Positions 1 through 7,899 of a DNA stretch of 53,708 nucleotides are shown in pieces. Source of the DNA: Micrococcus lylae NBRC 15355 (GTDB lineage: Bacteria; Actinomycetota; Actinomycetes; Actinomycetales; Micrococcaceae). The notes beneath the pieces were generated by a model. That model ran no database searches, was not told where the DNA came from, and saw only the letters and a program-made list of their open reading frames with translations. Each line of letters opens with the position of its first letter. Within the stretch, counting starts at the first letter, position 1. The stretch is taken from assembly GCF_001570885.1 (NCBI RefSeq), contig NZ_BCSN01000015.1, positions 1 through 53,708 on the forward strand, in the 5' to 3' direction. The position numbers and the translations under genes were made by a program.

Positions 1-11
1 GGCCCCCGGAC

Positions 12-51
12 GCGGGTGCGGCGGGCCCCACCGGGGGCCCGCCGCACCCGC
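12..51 (-). terminator. Terminator hairpin after betA
   Basis: Perfect inverted repeat: an 18-bp G/C-rich stem (12-29 pairs with 34-51) around the loop ACCG. It lies 8 bases beyond the betA stop codon on the minus strand, so it most likely ends the betT-betB-betA transcript. There is no clear U-tract, which is common for high-GC actinobacteria. Confidence 0.75.
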
Positions 52-58
52 ATGGTGG

Positions 59-1654
59 TCAGGCGCGGTCGGCCAGAATCAGCTGCGCCGCCTTCTCACC
101 GATCATGAAGCACGTGATGTTGGGGTTCACGGTCACGTGCTCGGGCATCACGGAGGCGTCGGCCACGCGCAGACCCGTCACGCCCTTGACACGCAGGCGG
201 GCGTCAAGGGGGCTCATGGCGTCGTCGTCGGCGCCCATGCGCACCGAGCCCACCGGGTGGTACACGGTGTTGTGGGTGCGGCGCACGTAGTCGGCGATCT
301 CCTCATCGGTCTGCACGTCCACGCCCGGGGCCAGCTCGCGCCCCGCCCACGCTGACATGGCCGGCTGGGAGACGATCTCCCGGGCCAGCCGGATGCCGGC
401 CACCGCGACGGCCATGTCATGGCCCTCCGGGTCGGTGAAGTAGCGCGGGTCCACGGCCGGCTTGTCCCGGTAGTCGTTGGAGCGCAGGCGCACGGTGCCG
501 CGGGACTTGGCGTGGGTGACATTGGGGGTGAGGCAGAACGTCTCGTCCGCCGTCGGGTACCCCTGACGGTAGGTGTGCATATCGAACGGCACGGAGCCGT
601 AGTGCATCATCAGGTCGGGGCGGTCCAGCCCCTCCTTGGTCGGGGAGAAGATCCCGATCTCCCAGTACTGCGTGGCGTCGCGGTACATCGGCTGCTTGGA
701 CTCCCAGGAGATGACCGCCTCGGGGTGGTCCTGCAGGTTGGAGCCGACGCCGGGGGCGTCCACGCGCACATCGAGGCCCTGCTCGGCCAGGTGCTCGGCC
801 GGGCCGATCCCGGAGAGCATCAGCAGCTTGGGCGTGTCGATCGCCCCGGCGGAGAGGATGACCTCGGCGCGGGCGTGGATCTCGGCCTGCCGTCCGTGCC
901 GGTCCGCGACGTGACGGACGCCGTAGGCGCGGCGGTCGTCGTCGAAGAGCACCTCGCTCACCCAGTGGTCTGTGAGGATGTCCAGGTTCTCGCGGTCCAG
1001 GATCGGGTGGAGATAGGACACCGACGACGACGAGCGGGTGCCGTCCTGCTTGCGGTTGATCTGGAACCAGTTGGCTCCCTTCATGACGGTCTCGCCGGTG
1101 TTGAACGTCGTCGTCGGGATGCCGGCCTCGGCGGCGGCCTCGAGCAGGGCGACGCCGGCCGGGTCCTCGGCGGGCACGTCCATCAGCTCGACGGGGCCGT
1201 CATGGCCGTGGTGATCGCCCTCGGCCCGGTTGTTCTCGAGCTTCTTCACCAGCGGCAGGGTGTGCTCGGCGCCCCAGCCGGTGGCGCCCATCGCCTCCCA
1301 CTGGTCCAGGTCCTCGCGGGGAGGCCAGAACGCGATGCAGGAGTTGTGGGAGGAACAGCCGCCGAGCACCTTGGCCCGGGAATGGCGCATGAAGGAGTTG
1401 CCGTTCTCCTGCGGCTCGATGGGGTAGTCCCAGTCCAGGCCGGACTCGAGCAGCTCGGGCCAGCGTCGCAGCTCGAGGACCTCGTCCAGGTCCACGTCGG
1501 TGGGGCCGGCCTCCAGCAGGGCGACGCTGATCTGGGGGTCCTCGGACAGGCGGGCCGCGAGGGCGGCGCCGGAGGAGCCGCCGCCGACCACGATGTAGTC
1601 GTAGACGGGCGTGTCGGGCCGCGGGGACGAGGCGTCGGGGACGGTGGTGGTCAC
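59..1654 (-). CDS. betA: Choline dehydrogenase (GMC oxidoreductase)
   Basis: FAD-dependent GMC-family oxidoreductase expected to oxidise choline to betaine aldehyde, the first step in making the osmoprotectant glycine betaine. The N-terminal dinucleotide-binding motif VVGGGSSGAALAARL lies near residues 22-36. The C-terminal GMC signature includes YHPVGSVRMG (likely catalytic His466) and VNPNIT (likely Asn510). Its 531 aa is close to the family norm (about 550). Start is GTG with AAAGGA about 10 nt upstream; the next in-frame candidates would remove the FAD motif. It is last in the minus-strand operon, 34 nt after betB. GMC enzymes have varied substrates, but the betB and BCCT neighbours make choline the best call. 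Confidence 0.9.
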   Translation of the reverse strand: MTTTVPDASSPRPDTPVYDYIVVGGGSSGAALAARLSEDPQISVALLEAGPTDVDLDEVLELRRWPELLESGLDWDYPIEPQENGNSFMRHSRAKVLGGCSSHNSCIAFWPPREDLDQWEAMGATGWGAEHTLPLVKKLENNRAEGDHHGHDGPVELMDVPAEDPAGVALLEAAAEAGIPTTTFNTGETVMKGANWFQINRKQDGTRSSSSVSYLHPILDRENLDILTDHWVSEVLFDDDRRAYGVRHVADRHGRQAEIHARAEVILSAGAIDTPKLLMLSGIGPAEHLAEQGLDVRVDAPGVGSNLQDHPEAVISWESKQPMYRDATQYWEIGIFSPTKEGLDRPDLMMHYGSVPFDMHTYRQGYPTADETFCLTPNVTHAKSRGTVRLRSNDYRDKPAVDPRYFTDPEGHDMAVAVAGIRLAREIVSQPAMSAWAGRELAPGVDVQTDEEIADYVRRTHNTVYHPVGSVRMGADDDAMSPLDARLRVKGVTGLRVADASVMPEHVTVNPNITCFMIGEKAAQLILADRA

Positions 1655-1688
1655 GATCCGGGGGTCCTTTCGGTCATCAGCTCGTTCG

Positions 1689-3176
1689 TCAGCGGCGGTC
1701 GGCGAACCAGCCGGTCACCGCGGGCTCGGTGTTCTGGTAGATGTGCTTGTGCTCCACGTACTCGCCCAGCCCGGTGGGGCCGAGCTCGCGGCCGATGCCG
1801 GAGGCCTTGAAGCCGCCCCACTCGGCCTGGGGGAGGTAGGGGTGGTAGTCGTTGATCCACACGGTGCCGTGGCGCAGGGCGCGGGAGACGCGCTGGCAGG
1901 TGCCGGCGTCGGAGCTCCACACGGCCCCGGCGAGGCCGTACTCGGTGTGGTTGGCGATCTCGATGGCCTCGGCCTCGGTGGAGAACGTCTCTACGGTGAT
2001 CACCGGGCCGAAACCCTCCTCGATGACGGCGGGGTTGTCCCGGTCGCAGCGGTCCAACACGGTGGGGGCGTAGAAGAAGCCGTCCTTGTGCTCTTCGCCG
2101 CCCCAGTGCCCGCCCACGCGCAGGCGTGCGCCGGCCTCGACGCCGCGGCGGACGTAGTCCGTCACCTTGTCCCGGTGGGCCGCGGAGATCAGCGGGCCGG
2201 TCTCGGCGCGCTCGTCGAAGGGGCCGCCCATCACGATGTGCCCGGCGCGCTCGACGAGGTCGTCCACGAAGCGCTCGGCGATCGACTCGTGGACGATCAG
2301 GCGCGTGCCGGCCGAGCACACCAGGCCCGAGTCGGTGAACGCGGCGTTGAGGGCGTTGTCCAGGGCCGCCTCGTAGTGGGCGTCGGGGAAGATCACGTTG
2401 GGGTTCTTCCCGCCCAGCTCGAGGGCGACCTTCTTCACGGTGCCGGCGGCGGCCTGGGCGATGGTCTTGCCCGTGGCCAGCCCGCCCGTGAAGGAGACCA
2501 GGTCCACGTCCGGGTGGGAGGAGAGCGGCTCGCCCACGGTGGCGCCGGGGCCCAGCACCAGGTTCGCGACGCCGGCCGGCAGGCCCAGCGACTCCAGTGC
2601 GCGCATCGTGAGGATGGCGGTGTGGGGGGTCTGCTCGGCGGGCTTGAGCACGAAGGTGCAGCCGGCGGCCAGGGCCGGGGCGATCTTCCAGGCGGCCTGC
2701 AGCAGCGGGAAGTTCCAGGGGGTGATCATGCCGCACACGCCCACCGGCTCGGTGACCACGCGGGACAGGACGGTCGGGTCGCCGGCGTCCACGAGGCGGC
2801 CGGGGTTCTGGTCCGCGATCTTGCCGAAGTAGCGGAAGCAGGCGGCGATGTCCGCCATGTCGCCCTCGGCCTCCACGAGGCGCTTGCCGGTGTCCAGGGC
2901 CTCGGCGCGGGCGAACTCGTCCCGGTGCTCCAGGATGTGGTCGGCCAGGCGGAGGAGCAGGTCGCCGCGCTCGGCGGCGGGGGTGGAGGACCAGACGCCG
3001 CTGTCGAACGCGCGGCGGGCGGCGGCGATCGCGGCGAGGGTGTCCTCGCGGGTGCCCTCGGCGACGACGCCGACCTCGGAGCCGTCGGCGGGGCAGTGGA
3101 TGGTGCGGGTGCCGCCGTCCGAGGACGACACCCAGGCGCCGTCGATGAACTGGGTGGCGGTGGGATCGGTGGTCAT
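1689..3176 (-). CDS. betB: Betaine-aldehyde dehydrogenase
   Basis: NAD(P)-dependent aldehyde dehydrogenase of 495 aa that converts betaine aldehyde to glycine betaine. Visible family features are PWNFPLL (Asn155), LELGGKNP (general base Glu253) and the catalytic cysteine in LVCSAGTR (Cys287). The reading frame extends 18 nt further to a GTG at 3194. I prefer the ATG at 3176 because GAGGAG sits 10 nt before it and the GTG overlaps the stop codon of betT. It is the middle gene of betT-betB-betA, probably cotranscribed. The family is broad in substrate; context gives the specificity. Confidence 0.92.
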   Translation of the reverse strand: MTTDPTATQFIDGAWVSSSDGGTRTIHCPADGSEVGVVAEGTREDTLAAIAAARRAFDSGVWSSTPAAERGDLLLRLADHILEHRDEFARAEALDTGKRLVEAEGDMADIAACFRYFGKIADQNPGRLVDAGDPTVLSRVVTEPVGVCGMITPWNFPLLQAAWKIAPALAAGCTFVLKPAEQTPHTAILTMRALESLGLPAGVANLVLGPGATVGEPLSSHPDVDLVSFTGGLATGKTIAQAAAGTVKKVALELGGKNPNVIFPDAHYEAALDNALNAAFTDSGLVCSAGTRLIVHESIAERFVDDLVERAGHIVMGGPFDERAETGPLISAAHRDKVTDYVRRGVEAGARLRVGGHWGGEEHKDGFFYAPTVLDRCDRDNPAVIEEGFGPVITVETFSTEAEAIEIANHTEYGLAGAVWSSDAGTCQRVSRALRHGTVWINDYHPYLPQAEWGGFKASGIGRELGPTGLGEYVEHKHIYQNTEPAVTGWFADRR

Positions 3177-3190
3177 GGGGATGGTGCTCC

Positions 3191-5395
3191 TCACGGGTGG
3201 GTGGGATCGGTCGGGGAGGCCGGGGCGGTGTCCACGGCCGGCATGGCGTCCGTGGCGGTCGAGCGGTCGGCGTCACCCCACTCATCCGGCACCTCGGACT
3301 CGAGGCGTTCGGCGAGATGGGAGTCCTCGCCCGTCATGGCGAGGAAGGTCAGGTGGGCCTCGTAGTCGTCCAGGACGTTGGCGCACAGCTGCTCGCGGCT
3401 GTAGCCGAGCACGTCCCTGCCGCGCGAGCCCTTCGCGGAGAACACCTCGAGCTGGAAGTAAGTGTCCTGGGCGACGCTGAGGCTGCCGGCAAAGCTTGGC
3501 ACCGGGTAGGCCACGGGGTAGACCTGGTACTTGAAGTCCTCCTGGCCCTCGAAGGTGACGGTGAGGTCCACCCAGGGCACCCCGGACTCGGGGTGGACGC
3601 CGTGGGTGACGGCGGCGTCGGCGTCGTGGCCGCGCAGCTCGGCGGCCACCTCCTCCAGGGCGGGGCCGACCTCGCGCTCGATGTAGGCGGCGGCCTGGCG
3701 GGCCGTGGCGAAGTTCATCCGCCGGGCCAGGCGTTGGCGCCAGGTGGCGCGGTTGCCGGAGCCGCGGGCCTGGCCGGCGAGGACGGAGGGCAGGGCCGCG
3801 GTGCGCGAGTCCATGGCCAGGGACTCGGAGTGCAGCACCCGCCACAGGCTGATCATCACCAGATACAGCAGCACCGAGAGCGGCAGGCCCACGATCACGG
3901 TGGCCTTCTGCAGGGTGTAGACCCCGTCGATGAACAGCATGGACAGCGTCAGCAGGCCGGTGATCACCGCCCACGTGATGCGCAGCCATGGGGCGCCGTC
4001 GGAGTCCTCGACCGAGCCCTTGGAGGTCATGTTCGCCATGATGAGCGAGCCGGAGTCGGCACTGGTCACGTAGAAGAACAGGCCGGTGAGCACGGCCAGG
4101 CCGATCAGGAACATGGAGCCGGGGTACTTCTCCAGGAGGCTGAAGAAGCCTGCCTCAGGGGAGCTCACGGCCTCCTCCAACAGGGTCTGGTCCCCGCTGC
4201 GGAAGAAGCCGATGGCGGCGTTGCCCATGATGGACACCCACAGCAGGATGAACGCGAAGGGGATCAGAAGCACGCCCGTGACGAATTCGCGCAGGGTGCG
4301 GCCGCGGGAGATGCGGGCCAGGAACAGGGACACGAACGGTGCCCAGGCGATCCACCAGGCCCAGAAGAACAGCGTCCAGTCGGACATCCACTGCTCCGCC
4401 GGGTAGGCCGCCGGGCCGTCGGTGTAGGCGAAGGTGCGCATGAGCATCGCGGGGAACCCGGCGAAGAAGTCACCGATGTTCTGCACCAGAGCGTTGAGCA
4501 GGTCCGTGGTGCGGCCGGTGAACAGCACCCAGGCCAGGATGACGACGGCGAGGAAGACGTTCAGCTCGGAGAGACGGCGGATGCCCTTGTCCACTCCGGA
4601 GACGGTGGAGACGATGGTGATGCCCACCGCCAGGGCCATGAGGGCGACCTGCACGCCGGTGCTCACCGGCACATCCAGGATCAGGGCGAGGCCGGCGTTC
4701 AGGAAGACGACGCCGATGCCGAGGGAGACGGCGATGCCGAAGATCGTGCCGACGGTGGCGCCGATCTCCGCGGCGTGGCCGACCGGGCTGTGCACGCGGC
4801 GGCCGAAGATGGGGGCGATGGCCGACCGGATGCTCAGGGGCAGGTGGTAGCGGTAGGCGAACAGCCCGAAGGCCATGCCCATCAGGGCGTACATGGCCCA
4901 CCCGGGGATGCCGTAGTGGAAGATCGTCCACAGCGGGGCCATGCGGGCGGCCTCGTCGGACATGGGCGGCAGGTCCGGTGGGGTGAGCAGGTTGGTGGCC
5001 GGGCCGGAGGTGGCGAAGAACATCAGGTCCACACCGATGCCCGCAGCGAAGAGCATGGCCGACCAGGAGAACAGGTTGAACTGCGGGACGGCGTGGTCCG
5101 GTCCGAGCCGCACCCGTCCCAGGCGGCTGAGCGCCACGACGATCACGAAGACGACGACGAGGCCCGCCGTGAGCACGTAGTACCAGCCGAAGCTCTCGGC
5201 GATCCAGCTCACCGTGGCTGAGATCACGGAGTCTGCCTGGGCGGGAAGGAACATGGCCCAGAGGGCGAAGCCGACGACGATGCCCGCCGTGCCGACGAAC
5301 ACCGGCCAGTTCACGGGGGAGTGGGAGGCTCCTCCGGCGTCGGGGGGACCCGGTGGCCCTGCGCTCTCGGCTGTCGTCCTCTGTTCGGCGGACAC
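3191..5395 (-). CDS. betT: BCCT-family choline transporter, long C-terminal tail
   Basis: Secondary transporter of the betaine/choline/carnitine family, 734 aa, inner membrane, expected to import choline for BetB and BetA. About 12 membrane segments lie in residues 27-520, with the family signature around WTLFFWAWWIAWAPF near residue 340 and a Trp/Gly-rich substrate region. A hydrophilic C-terminal domain of about 200 residues follows, as in BetT-type members where the tail takes part in osmotic regulation (family knowledge). GTG start with AGAGGAAG 7 nt upstream. A TAGGCT hexamer at 5433-5438 on the minus strand could be its -10; no good -35 is visible. Choline rather than betaine is inferred from the downstream oxidation genes. 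No BetI-type regulator is in the window. Confidence 0.9.
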   Translation of the reverse strand: MSAEQRTTAESAGPPGPPDAGGASHSPVNWPVFVGTAGIVVGFALWAMFLPAQADSVISATVSWIAESFGWYYVLTAGLVVVFVIVVALSRLGRVRLGPDHAVPQFNLFSWSAMLFAAGIGVDLMFFATSGPATNLLTPPDLPPMSDEAARMAPLWTIFHYGIPGWAMYALMGMAFGLFAYRYHLPLSIRSAIAPIFGRRVHSPVGHAAEIGATVGTIFGIAVSLGIGVVFLNAGLALILDVPVSTGVQVALMALAVGITIVSTVSGVDKGIRRLSELNVFLAVVILAWVLFTGRTTDLLNALVQNIGDFFAGFPAMLMRTFAYTDGPAAYPAEQWMSDWTLFFWAWWIAWAPFVSLFLARISRGRTLREFVTGVLLIPFAFILLWVSIMGNAAIGFFRSGDQTLLEEAVSSPEAGFFSLLEKYPGSMFLIGLAVLTGLFFYVTSADSGSLIMANMTSKGSVEDSDGAPWLRITWAVITGLLTLSMLFIDGVYTLQKATVIVGLPLSVLLYLVMISLWRVLHSESLAMDSRTAALPSVLAGQARGSGNRATWRQRLARRMNFATARQAAAYIEREVGPALEEVAAELRGHDADAAVTHGVHPESGVPWVDLTVTFEGQEDFKYQVYPVAYPVPSFAGSLSVAQDTYFQLEVFSAKGSRGRDVLGYSREQLCANVLDDYEAHLTFLAMTGEDSHLAERLESEVPDEWGDADRSTATDAMPAVDTAPASPTDPTHP

Positions 5396-5851
5396 AGGTG
5401 TGCTTCCTCTCGTCGGGGTTGGGGGCCCGATCAGCCTAGCTGTTGTGGGTCATGCGGTTCTTGCCACGAGGTACGGGCTGAAGTGAGACGAGCCGGTCCC
5501 TGTCGCAGGATGAGAATTCCTCAACACAACACATCCGAAAGGAGAGCCCGCTCAGGTCTCTCGCCTCACTGCCGCCCCCAACGGTCGGTTGCGAATGCTC
5601 CCACCCCACCTGATCGGCCTACGGAACCTGGTCCCGTGGTGGAAGAAGGCTGAAATTTTCAAGCGCCGAAACCGCCCAGAGTCGGCACTTTCAGATACTT
5701 GTTGATCGCGGAAGGGTCCCATAAGAGGGCATGTCGTTGAGTTCGGGATGTTCTGGGTGGATTGTGAACTGCTTTTCGATCAGAAGGCTGTCGCTTTCTC
5801 CATGGCTGCTTCTACGATGCTTCTCTGGGCGGCTGTGAACGCCTACCTGCG
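5396..5851. other. Gene-poor, lower-GC stretch upstream of betT
   Basis: About 455 bases with no convincing intact gene and visibly more A/T than the rest of the window. It must hold the betT promoter near 5433. On the plus strand the frame with codons starting at positions divisible by 3 reads as two adjacent open segments, about 5514-5702 and 5706-5896, separated only by a TGA at 5703. The second contains the hydrophobic run AVAFSMAASTMLLWAAVNAYL. They could be remnants of a decayed gene or chance. A small palindrome TGAAA-T-TTTCA lies at 5651-5661. Confidence 0.35.
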
Positions 5852-6190
5852 TCACGTCGAGGACCGAACGGTGAACAGTGCCCAGCCCGCGGCGCCGAGC
5901 CACAGGTAGCCCGGCCACACGGACAGCCGCTGCCAGAGCCCGATGAACCAGCCGGACACGCTGACGGCCAGCATCGTGAGTGAAGCGACGACCGCCACCA
6001 CGGCGATCACGCGCCCGACGGCGGCGAGCCGAGGCATCCGCTCTCGCAGTCCGGCGGCCGTGAACCACACCGCTGGCCCCTGCAGGACCATCGGCAGGGA
6101 CAGCAGGGTGTGCAGGGAAAGGTCCACATCCAACGGGACCGCCGAGCCCATGCAGGCCAGCCCGACCAGCACCCACAGGACGACTCCCAC
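5852..6190 (-). CDS. Putative membrane protein, DUF998-like, possibly N-truncated
   Basis: A 112-aa open frame with about three hydrophobic segments (residues 2-16, 61-79 and 88-107), suggesting a small membrane protein. The order of an aspartate-rich loop, LHTLLSLPM and a later GLWQR followed by an aromatic helix resembles the C-terminal half of DUF998 proteins, which are normally about 200 aa, so this may be a 5'-truncated remnant. ATG start, no strong ribosome-binding site. The upstream DNA is the tandem-repeat region, and frames there are low complexity. A real expressed gene is uncertain. Confidence 0.45.
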   Translation of the reverse strand: MGVVLWVLVGLACMGSAVPLDVDLSLHTLLSLPMVLQGPAVWFTAAGLRERMPRLAAVGRVIAVVAVVASLTMLAVSVSGWFIGLWQRLSVWPGYLWLGAAGWALFTVRSST

Positions 6191-6602
6191 CGTGCGGGCC
6201 CGCCCCGGCGGCGCCGATCTTGACTGCGGTTCCCGTCCCGCGGCTGCACACAGCAGTTCCTCCGTTGGTCCTCGGCGCCTGCATCGTCTGTGTCCCGGCA
6301 GGGGGCCTCGTCCTCTGTTTCACCTCCAACGCCGCCGGGAAGCCTCCTGTGCAGAACCCTATTGATGGCCCGGGGCTGGACCCACGGCCCATCGTCCCCT
6401 ACCCACGGCCCATCGTCCCCTACCCACGGCCCATCGTCCCGGACCCACGGCCCATCGTCCCGGACCCACGGCCCATCGTCCCGGACCCACGGCCCATCGT
6501 CCCGGGCCAACACCCCACCGTCCCCCGGACCGACACCCCACTCCACGGTGACGAGGGCTGGCAGGCGAGGGGCGTCGTCGTGATTCCACAGGCCATCCGC
6601 CC
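6191..6602. other. Intergenic region with tandem repeat and SDR promoter end
   Basis: About 450 bases between the membrane protein and the SDR gene. It holds the 21-bp tandem array (separate entry). Open frames cross it on both strands, but they translate to PRPIVP or GPWVRDD repeats generated by the array, with no recognisable domain, so I call no gene. Confidence 0.6.
6381..6506. repeat. 21-bp tandem repeat, six copies plus a degenerate seventh
   Basis: Six consecutive 21-base units begin at 6381, 6402, 6423, 6444, 6465 and 6486, each starting CCCACGGCCCATCGTCCC. They differ only in the last three bases: CTA in the first two, GGA in the next three, GGG in the sixth. A seventh, decayed unit follows at 6507-6527. 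Because 21 is a multiple of 3, every frame stays open and gives a 7-residue peptide repeat. Confidence 0.95.
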
Positions 6603-6633
6603 TTGTCAGACCCCCGTCACCGTCCCGTAGCGT
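6603..6633 (+). promoter_or_regulatory. Promoter of the SDR gene, leaderless
   Basis: TTGTCA at 6603-6608 and TAGCGT at 6628-6633 with a 19-bp spacer. Only 7 nt separate the -10 from the ATG at 6641, so transcription should begin at or next to the start codon, and no Shine-Dalgarno sequence is present. Confidence 0.55.
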
Positions 6634-6640
6634 CGCACTC

Positions 6641-7576
6641 ATGACGAATCCGAAGCCTGCAGGCACGCCCGCGACCGCCTCCACCGCCCGCCAGTGGGAG
6701 GGCGACGACCCGCGCGCCCGCCACCCGCGGCATCACGCCCCGGAGCAGCACCAGCCCGAGCCGGGCCTGGACGTGAAGACCGATCCGGTCCCGGACATCG
6801 GCCTGGACTCCTATACCGGCCTGGGCCGGCTCGAGGGCCGCAAGGCGCTGATCACCGGCGGCGACTCCGGCATCGGCGCCGCCGTGGCCGTCGCCTACGC
6901 CCGCGAGGGCGCGGACGTGGCCATCGCCTACCTGCCGGACGAGCAGCCGGACGCTGACCGGGTGATCGCCGCGATCGAGGAGGCTGGCCGGAGGGCCGTC
7001 GCCCTGCCCGGCGACCTCACGGACACCGACTACACCGCCGGCCTCGTGGACGCCGCCGCCGAACAGCTCGGCGGGCTGGACATCCTCGTGAACAATGCCG
7101 GCAAGCAGCTCGTGGCCGACACCCCGGAGGAGCTCACCGACGAGCAGGTCGCCACCACCTTCCAGATCAACGTGCTCGCCATGTTCACGCTCTCCCGTGC
7201 TGCCCTGAAGCACATGGGCCCCGGCTCGGCGATCATCAACACCACCTCGGTGCAGGCATACAACCCGAACCCGCTGATCCTGGACTACGCCGCCACCAAG
7301 GCCGCCATCAACAACTACACGAAGGGCCTGGCCCAGGCCGTCGGCCCGCGCGGCATCCGCGTCAACGCCGTCGCCCCCGGCCCGGTGTGGACCGTCCTGC
7401 AGGTCTGCGACGGCCAGCCCAAGGAGCGCCTGCCCGAGTTCGGCCACGATTCCCCGCTGGGCCGTGCCGGCCAGCCCATCGAGATGGCGCCGGCCTACGT
7501 GTTCCTCGCCAGCGGCGAGTCCAGCTATGTCAACGGGGACACCCTCAACGCGAACGGCGGCACCCCCACGCCGTGA
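6641..7576 (+). CDS. Short-chain dehydrogenase/reductase, YghA/YhdF type
   Basis: NAD(P)-dependent SDR of 311 aa. The cofactor motif TGGDSGIG is at 72-79, NNAG at 151-154, and the catalytic set is Ser203, Tyr216 and Lys220 (YAATK). A hydrophilic N-terminal extension of about 60 residues before the Rossmann fold, containing a stretch like QHQPEPGLDVKTDPVPD, is typical of the stress-induced general SDRs such as YhdF and YghA; the true substrate is unknown in this group. ATG start directly after a -10 hexamer suggests a leaderless mRNA. It stands alone, with a repeat-rich spacer downstream. Confidence 0.85.
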   Translation: MTNPKPAGTPATASTARQWEGDDPRARHPRHHAPEQHQPEPGLDVKTDPVPDIGLDSYTGLGRLEGRKALITGGDSGIGAAVAVAYAREGADVAIAYLPDEQPDADRVIAAIEEAGRRAVALPGDLTDTDYTAGLVDAAAEQLGGLDILVNNAGKQLVADTPEELTDEQVATTFQINVLAMFTLSRAALKHMGPGSAIINTTSVQAYNPNPLILDYAATKAAINNYTKGLAQAVGPRGIRVNAVAPGPVWTVLQVCDGQPKERLPEFGHDSPLGRAGQPIEMAPAYVFLASGESSYVNGDTLNANGGTPTP

Positions 7577-7708
7577 CCGGCCCCGTGACCGGTCGCATCG
7601 CCAGGCCGCCTCACCCGGCCCGCCTCGCCCGCCTCGCCCGCCTCGACCGGCCCCGTGACCGGCCGCCCCGCCCGCCGCGCCCGGCCGCCCCGCCCGCCTC
7701 GACCGGCC
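7575..7708. repeat. Direct repeats in the SDR-abgT spacer
   Basis: Low-complexity C/G-rich DNA after the SDR stop codon. An exact 18-bp direct repeat, GACCGGCCCCGTGACCGG, occurs at 7575-7592 and 7645-7662. A second 18-bp repeat, CGCCCGCCTCGACCGGCC, occurs at 7635-7652 and 7691-7708. The first copy overlaps the SDR stop codon. No gene is visible in 7577-7899 apart from the abgT promoter and leader. Confidence 0.8.
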
Positions 7709-7763
7709 GCGCCCGCCTCGCAGCAGTCCCCACCGCAGCCTGTGACGGATCCCTCACCGTGAG

Positions 7764-7792
7764 ATGACATCCTTCACACCGGCCGCTACGGT
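7764..7792 (+). promoter_or_regulatory. Promoter of the AbgT-family transporter gene
   Basis: ATGACA at 7764-7769 (5 of 6 to TTGACA), a 17-bp spacer, then TACGGT at 7787-7792 (fits TANNNT). It predicts a start site near 7799 and a leader of about 100 nt before the ATG at 7900. Confidence 0.6.
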
Positions 7793-7807
7793 GGACGAGT
7801 TTGCGCT

Positions 7808-7859
7808 CCGCCCGGCCCTTCCCACCCGCCCACCAGCGCGGGGGAGAGGGGCCGGGCGG
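7808..7859 (+). other. Hairpin at the 5' end of the abgT leader
   Basis: CCGCCCGGCCC at 7808-7818 pairs perfectly with GGGCCGGGCGG at 7849-7859 (11 bp, 30-nt loop). It would begin about 9 nt into the predicted transcript. It could stabilise the mRNA or act as a control element; it matches no riboswitch I recognise. Confidence 0.45.
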
Positions 7860-7899
7860 TGCCCTGTCATCCGACCGCACTCCCGAAGGGACTCTGCAC

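Noticed and set aside
6381-6527. A CRISPR array
   Set aside because: The 21-bp units are contiguous with no spacers and there are no cas genes.
6220-6630. A gene encoding PRPIVP repeats (plus strand) or GPWVRDD repeats (minus strand)
   Set aside because: The peptides are only translations of the 21-bp tandem array in open frames; there is no conserved domain or good ribosome-binding site.
7801-7899. A 33-residue N-terminal extension of the AbgT-family protein from TTG 7801
   Set aside because: This DNA is the predicted start site and hairpin leader; the ATG at 7900 has a well-placed GAAGGG.
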